Source of the DNA: an uncultured Oceanospirillaceae bacterium
Lineage (GTDB): Bacteria > Pseudomonadota > Gammaproteobacteria > Pseudomonadales > Balneatricaceae
Reading direction: 5' to 3'
DNA: 9,968 bases
Assembly: GCA_946221045.1 (NCBI GenBank)
Contig: CAMIIY010000046.1
Coordinates: 1 to 9,968 of the forward strand
The notes under the pieces are model-generated. The model saw nothing but the letters and a program-made list of their open reading frames with translations, was not told the origin of the DNA and did not search any database. The translations under genes were made by a program, and so were the position numbers. Every line of letters starts with the position of its first letter. The stretch's first letter is position 1. Shown one piece after another: positions 7,247-9,968 of the stretch.

Positions 7247-7259
7247 TTTCAAGCATTTA
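7247..7259 (+). promoter_or_regulatory. Possible IHF site between the glnA enhancer and promoter
   Basis: TTTCAAGCATTTA fits the IHF consensus WATCAA-N4-TTR with one mismatch. It lies between the proximal NtrC site and the sigma-54 promoter, where DNA bending would help enhancer looping. IHF consensus is loose, so this is tentative. Confidence 0.3.
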
Positions 7260-7273
7260 CGGCACTTTTGTCT

Positions 7274-7289
7274 TGGCACAAAGATTGCT
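7274..7289 (+). promoter_or_regulatory. Sigma-54 (RpoN) promoter of glnA
   Basis: TGGCAC-AAAGA-TTGCT matches the -24/-12 consensus TGGCACG-N4-TTGCW at all but one defined base, with GG at 7275-7276 and GC at 7287-7288 exactly 10 bp apart. The predicted start is near 7300, giving a leader of about 74 nt before glnA. Two NtrC-like sites upstream support it. Confidence 0.88.
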
Positions 7290-7362
7290 CAAATGTATCA
7301 CCGAGTTTATTTCCCAGTGTTTCGGGCGTGCCATTACGTGCATGTCTGACAATTATAAGTGT

Positions 7363-7366
7363 GGAG
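7363..7366 (+). promoter_or_regulatory. glnA ribosome binding site that decides the start codon
   Basis: GGAG is 7 bp from the ATG at 7374. Two in-frame upstream starts, GTG 7359 (overlapping upstream of the GGAG) and ATG 7368 (1 bp after it), are poorly placed, so 7374 is chosen. Confidence 0.8.
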
Positions 7367-7373
7367 AATGGCA

Positions 7374-8780
7374 ATGTCAGAGAAGACTCTGAATCTGATC
7401 AAAGAAAGTCAAGCTAAGTGGGTTGACCTGCGTTTCACCGATTCCAAAGGTAAAGAGCAGCACGTAACCATCCCTGTGACCGACATGGGTGATGATTTCT
7501 TCGAAGAAGGCAAAATGTTCGATGGTTCTTCTATCGCAGGCTGGAAAGGCATTAACGAGTCCGACATGATTCTGATGCCGGATGACAGTGCTTCTCTGCT
7601 GGATCCATTCTCTGAAGCGCCAACCGTTATCGTGCGTTGTGACATCGTTGAGCCTTCAACTGGTCAGGGTTATGAGCGTGATCCGCGTTCTGTTGCCAAG
7701 CGTGCAGAAGAATACCTGAAGTCTACTGGTATTGCTGATACTGCTATGTTTGGTCCAGAGCCAGAATTTTTCGTATTTGATGAAGTGACCTGGCATGCAG
7801 ATATCGGTGGTTGCGGTTACACCATCGGTTCTGAAGAAGCTGCCTGGGCTTCCAGCCACAAAATTGAAGGTGGTAACACCGGTCACCGTCCACGTGTGAA
7901 AGGCGGTTACTTCCCAGTGCCACCAATCGATTCCCTGCATGACCTGCGTGCAGCAATGTGTGATGCCATGGAAGCGATGGATCTGCACGTTGAAGTACAC
8001 CACCACGAAGTAGCAACAGCTGGTCAGTGTGAAATCGGTGTAGGTGCTAACACGCTGACTAAAAAAGCTGACGAAGTTCAGGTTCTGAAGTACTGCGTAC
8101 ACAATGTGGCTCATGCTTACGGCAAAACTGCGACCTTCATGCCTAAGCCACTGGTTGGCGATAACGGTTCCGGTATGCACGTTCACCAGTCCCTGTCTAA
8201 AGACGGCGTAAACCTGTTTGCAGGTGATGCTTATGCGGGCATGAGTGAAATGGCGTTGTACTACATCGGTGGTATCATCAAGCACGCTAAAGCCCTGAAC
8301 GCTATTACCAATGCTTCTACCAACGCATACAAGCGTCTGGTTCCTGGTTTTGAAGCACCAGTTATGCTGGCTTACTCCGCGCGTAACCGTTCTGCGTCTA
8401 TCCGTATTCCATACGTAACCAGCGCTAAAGCGCGTCGTATCGAAACGCGTTTCCCTGACCCTTCAGCTAACCCATACCTGTGCTTTGCAGCGCTGATGAT
8501 GGCGGGTCTGGACGGTATCCAGAACAAGATCCACCCAGGCGAGTCTGCTGATAAAGACCTGTATGACCTGCCTCCAGAAGAAGCAGCTGAGATTCCAACA
8601 GTTGCATCTTCTCTGGAAGAAGCTCTGAATGCACTGGAAGAAGACCGTGAGTTCCTGACTAAAGGCGGTGTATTCACCGACGATATGCTGGATGCTTACA
8701 TCGCGCTGAAGCGCGAAGAAGTTGAGCGTGTCAACATGACAACTCATCCGGTTGAGTTTGATCTGTACTACTCTGTATAA
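7374..8780 (+). CDS. glnA: Glutamine synthetase, type I (adenylylation-regulated)
   Basis: A 468-residue glutamine synthetase that makes glutamine from glutamate, ammonia and ATP as a cytosolic dodecamer. With the ATG at 7374 the residue numbers match those of the E. coli enzyme: Asp50 (MFDGSS), metal ligands Glu129 and Glu131 (GPEPEFF), Glu212 and Glu220 ([12 protein letters not shown]), His269 and His271 (GSGMHVH), the flap Glu327 (PGFEAPVM), and Arg339/Arg344 around [10 protein letters not shown]. The adenylylation target is Tyr397 in DLYDLPPEE, so control by a GlnE-type adenylyltransferase is expected. A longer in-frame start at 7359 would add five residues without a ribosome site. Transcription is predicted from the sigma-54 promoter at 7274-7289 under NtrC, and a strong terminator follows. 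glnL lies 265 bp downstream. Codon choice is notably biased, as expected for an abundant protein. Confidence 0.99.
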   Translation: MSEKTLNLIKESQAKWVDLRFTDSKGKEQHVTIPVTDMGDDFFEEGKMFDGSSIAGWKGINESDMILMPDDSASLLDPFSEAPTVIVRCDIVEPSTGQGYERDPRSVAKRAEEYLKSTGIADTAMFGPEPEFFVFDEVTWHADIGGCGYTIGSEEAAWASSHKIEGGNTGHRPRVKGGYFPVPPIDSLHDLRAAMCDAMEAMDLHVEVHHHEVATAGQCEIGVGANTLTKKADEVQVLKYCVHNVAHAYGKTATFMPKPLVGDNGSGMHVHQSLSKDGVNLFAGDAYAGMSEMALYYIGGIIKHAKALNAITNASTNAYKRLVPGFEAPVMLAYSARNRSASIRIPYVTSAKARRIETRFPDPSANPYLCFAALMMAGLDGIQNKIHPGESADKDLYDLPPEEAAEIPTVASSLEEALNALEEDREFLTKGGVFTDDMLDAYIALKREEVERVNMTTHPVEFDLYYSV

Positions 8781-8796
8781 GATCAGTTGATCAGTG

Positions 8797-8826
8797 AAAA
8801 AACCTCCCTTGCGGAGGTTTTTTTTT
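8797..8826 (+). terminator. Intrinsic terminator of glnA
   Basis: A 7-bp stem AACCTCC (8801-8807) / GGAGGTT (8813-8819) with a CTTGC loop runs into nine Ts (8818-8826), 20 bp after the glnA stop. The A-run before the stem (8797-8802) would provide a U-tract in the opposite direction, so it may work both ways. It should sharply reduce readthrough from glnA into glnL. Confidence 0.95.
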
Positions 8827-8895
8827 GCCTGAGAGTTGTGTTCTTAAAACTGGTTTTTGTGGTTGAAGCATTAGTCTGGGGCGTAGTGCGTTGTG

Positions 8896-8912
8896 TGCAC
8901 TTAAATGGTGCG
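8896..8912 (+). promoter_or_regulatory. NtrC-like site between glnA and glnL
   Basis: TGCACTTAAATGGTGCG matches the NtrC consensus TGCACCAAAATGGTGCA at 14 of 17 positions, with both half-sites TGCAC and GGTGC intact and correct spacing. Its centre is about 118 bp upstream of the transcript start predicted from the sigma-54-like element at 8996-9011. In enteric bacteria NtrC also binds near glnL, where it represses; here the spacing suits an activating enhancer. Confidence 0.7.
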
Positions 8913-8939
8913 CTATCGTTGAGTGGTGATTGGCTTTAT

Positions 8940-8975
8940 GCCCGTGTATGGGCTTATAAGCCCCTGTTTTGGGGC
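8940..8975 (+). repeat. Chain of alternative hairpins between glnA and glnL
   Basis: Four segments can pair in turn: GCCC 8940-8943, GGGC 8950-8953, GCCCC 8960-8964 and GGGGC 8971-8975. Segments 1:2 and 3:4 can pair together, or 2:3 can pair as the perfect 14-bp palindrome GGGCTTATAAGCCC (8950-8963). This is the topology of attenuators, but no T-tract follows segment 4. It lies upstream of the predicted sigma-54 start, so it would only be in RNA made from glnA readthrough or another upstream promoter. Confidence 0.5.
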
Positions 8976-8995
8976 GCTAGAGCTGGTTTTAATTT

Positions 8996-9011
8996 TGGTG
9001 CGCTTTTTGCA
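8996..9011 (+). promoter_or_regulatory. Sigma-54-like promoter for glnL
   Basis: TGGTGCG-CTTT-TTGCA fits TGGCACG-N4-TTGCW with two mismatches in the -24 half; GG (8997-8998) and GC (9009-9010) are exactly 10 bp apart. The predicted start is near 9022, 24 nt before the glnL GTG. The NtrC-like site at 8896-8912 supports it. Confidence 0.6.
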
Positions 9012-9045
9012 AAAAGATTTAATCAGTTAGTAGAGAGAATATACT

Positions 9046-9968
9046 GTGCCTGAATTTGAGCGCCATAAACAGATCCTGGAAAACCTGTCGACAGCGGTTC
9101 TAATGCTGAATAAGGATCTGGGTCTGGAATATGCTAATCCCGCGTCTGAAATGCTACTTGAAGCCAGTTTGCGTCGCCTGGAACATGCTGACGTTACCGA
9201 CTGGTTTCCCGCGTCGGTTCTGGAAAGTGCGAACCTGCGTGAAGCGTTTCTCTCAGGTCACCCCTATACATTACGCGAAGCCAAACTGCGCACGCTTGCT
9301 GGCCATGAATTGACGGTTGATTATAGTGTTAATCCGCTTTTTATCGGACGTACCAAGTATCTGTTGATTGAGATTCAGCCCCGTGACCGACTGATGCGTA
9401 TTGAGCGTGAAGAGGATCTGCTGACCCAGCATGCGACCGCTCGGTCTCTGGTGCGCGGACTGGCACATGAAATTAAAAATCCCTTGGGCGGGATCAGGGG
9501 AGCTGCACAGTTGCTCGAGCGTGAGTTAAATGAGCCCCTGCTGCATGACTACACCCGGGTCATTATTGAGGAGGCGGACCGCCTTCGTAATCTGGTCGAT
9601 CGTTTATTGGGTCCCCGTAAACTGCCCCAAATGGTTTCAGTGAATATTCACGCCATTATGGAACGGGTATGCAGTCTTATCACTGCTGAAACGGAGCAGG
9701 GTATCTGTATCGAGCGTGATTACGATCCCAGTATCCCAGAGTTTATTGGTGACCGTGAACAGCTGATTCAGGCGTTCCTGAATATCGTGCGTAATGCCAT
9801 GCAGGCGCTTAATGTTGCGGGTACTGAGAACCCCTGTATCCAGTTGCGGACGCGGGCGCTACGCCAGATTACGCTGGGTGCAGAGAAGCACCGCCTGGTC
9901 TGTTGTGTTGAAGTGACCGATAACGGTCCGGGTATCTCTGAAGAAATTCTCTCACGTATTTTTTATCC
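9046..9968 (+). CDS. glnL: Nitrogen regulation sensor histidine kinase NtrB/GlnL, C-terminal end cut by window edge
   Basis: A 307-residue open frame runs off the right edge; E. coli GlnL is about 349 residues, so some 40 are missing. The kinase phosphorylates and dephosphorylates the response regulator NtrC (GlnG) according to nitrogen state signalled by PII. The start is GTG 9046: an in-frame stop lies at 9031, a purine-rich AGAGAGA ribosome site precedes it by about 7 bp, and the next ATG is at codon 20 inside the PAS domain. The PAS-like sensor is about 7-115 (ILENLSTAVLMLN, YANPAS). The H-box LAHEIKNPLGG has the phospho-accepting His141, followed by RGAAQLLERE and ADRLRNLVDRLLGP (177-190). 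The N-box NIVRNAMQAL (246-255) and the G1 motif DNGPG (292-296) mark the ATP-binding domain. No transmembrane segment, as expected for NtrB. glnG probably follows outside the window. Confidence 0.97.
   Translation, partial: MPEFERHKQILENLSTAVLMLNKDLGLEYANPASEMLLEASLRRLEHADVTDWFPASVLESANLREAFLSGHPYTLREAKLRTLAGHELTVDYSVNPLFIGRTKYLLIEIQPRDRLMRIEREEDLLTQHATARSLVRGLAHEIKNPLGGIRGAAQLLERELNEPLLHDYTRVIIEEADRLRNLVDRLLGPRKLPQMVSVNIHAIMERVCSLITAETEQGICIERDYDPSIPEFIGDREQLIQAFLNIVRNAMQALNVAGTENPCIQLRTRALRQITLGAEKHRLVCCVEVTDNGPGISEEILSRIFY

Larger units (their letters stand above)
6834..7373. other. 540-bp divergent control region between typA and glnA
   Basis: No credible gene lies here; short open frames have no supporting ribosome site or recognisable product. 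The left part (6834-6960) is the typA leader and contains a 9-bp inverted repeat. The right part (about 7080-7373) contains the glnA enhancers, a possible IHF site, a sigma-54 promoter and the glnA ribosome site, listed separately. Between about 6960 and 7080 I see a 7-bp inverted repeat (CAACCTC 6978-6984 / GAGGTTG 7013-7019, 28-bp loop) and a TATAAA at 7065-7070 with no good -35. I could not place a confident sigma-70 promoter for typA or glnA. Confidence 0.8.

Noticed and set aside
7359..7373. Longer glnA start at GTG 7359 or ATG 7368.
   Set aside because: The GGAG ribosome site at 7363-7366 is inside or directly against these codons; ATG 7374 has proper spacing and gives residue numbers that match E. 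coli glutamine synthetase.
7656..8285. Minus-strand open frame of 209 codons opposite glnA.
   Set aside because: It is antisense to glnA, whose biased codon use suppresses stops on the other strand; no known product.
8838..9053. Open frame of about 71 residues (GTG 8838, or TTG 8787 inside the terminator region) between glnA and glnL, hydrophobic at its start and overlapping the glnL start codon.
   Set aside because: No clear ribosome site, no recognisable product, and the frame runs through the NtrC-like site, the hairpins and the sigma-54-like promoter. The openness is likely due to T/G-rich sequence.

Overview
The window reads as chromosome of a marine-type gammaproteobacterium, most likely of the Oceanospirillales/Oceanospirillaceae sort. 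This is inferred from a GC content near 50% and from an E. coli/Pseudomonas-like set of core genes (typA, glnA, glnL/ntrB, dtd, pip, tapT). Genus cannot be fixed from sequence alone. No rRNA, tRNA, insertion sequence, phage gene, CRISPR array or toxin-antitoxin pair was seen. The region looks like ordinary core genome with a small catabolic module at the left edge.

Layout. (1) 1-1286, minus strand: a class II aldolase/adducin-family gene followed 22 bp later by an enolase-superfamily (mandelate racemase/muconate lactonizing type) gene that runs off the left edge; together a probable sugar-acid or hydroxy-acid catabolic pair. (2) 1379-2227, minus: an HDOD-domain signalling protein. (3) 2309-3508, plus: an unrecognised 165-residue protein, then tapT (DTW-domain tRNA acp3U transferase) 6 bp downstream. 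(4) 3497-4918, minus: pip (proline iminopeptidase) then dtd (D-aminoacyl-tRNA deacylase), with dtd converging on tapT and overlapping it by 12 bp. (5) 5016-6833, minus: typA/bipA, ending in a clear intrinsic terminator. (6) 6834-7373: a 540-bp intergenic control region. (7) 7374-8780, plus: glnA, ending in a strong intrinsic terminator. (8) 8781-9045: a short regulatory gap. (9) 9046 to the right edge, plus: glnL (ntrB), 3' truncated by the window end; it is open to the edge.

How the genes work together. The right third is the nitrogen-control locus: glutamine synthetase and the sensor kinase NtrB that, with NtrC, controls it. The sequence itself supports nitrogen control twice. Upstream of glnA there is a near-perfect sigma-54 promoter with two NtrC-like enhancer sites about 97 and 169 bp upstream of the predicted start. 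Upstream of glnL, after the glnA terminator, there is a second NtrC-like site (14 of 17 consensus bases) and a second sigma-54-like promoter, suggesting that glnL (and presumably glnG beyond the window) is separately nitrogen-regulated. Between these two elements lies a chain of alternative hairpins with attenuator-like topology. The middle genes (tapT, dtd, typA) all serve translation: tRNA modification, tRNA proofreading and ribosome-associated GTPase function.

The most interesting material is therefore regulatory rather than a new protein system. I see no convincing undescribed multi-gene system here.
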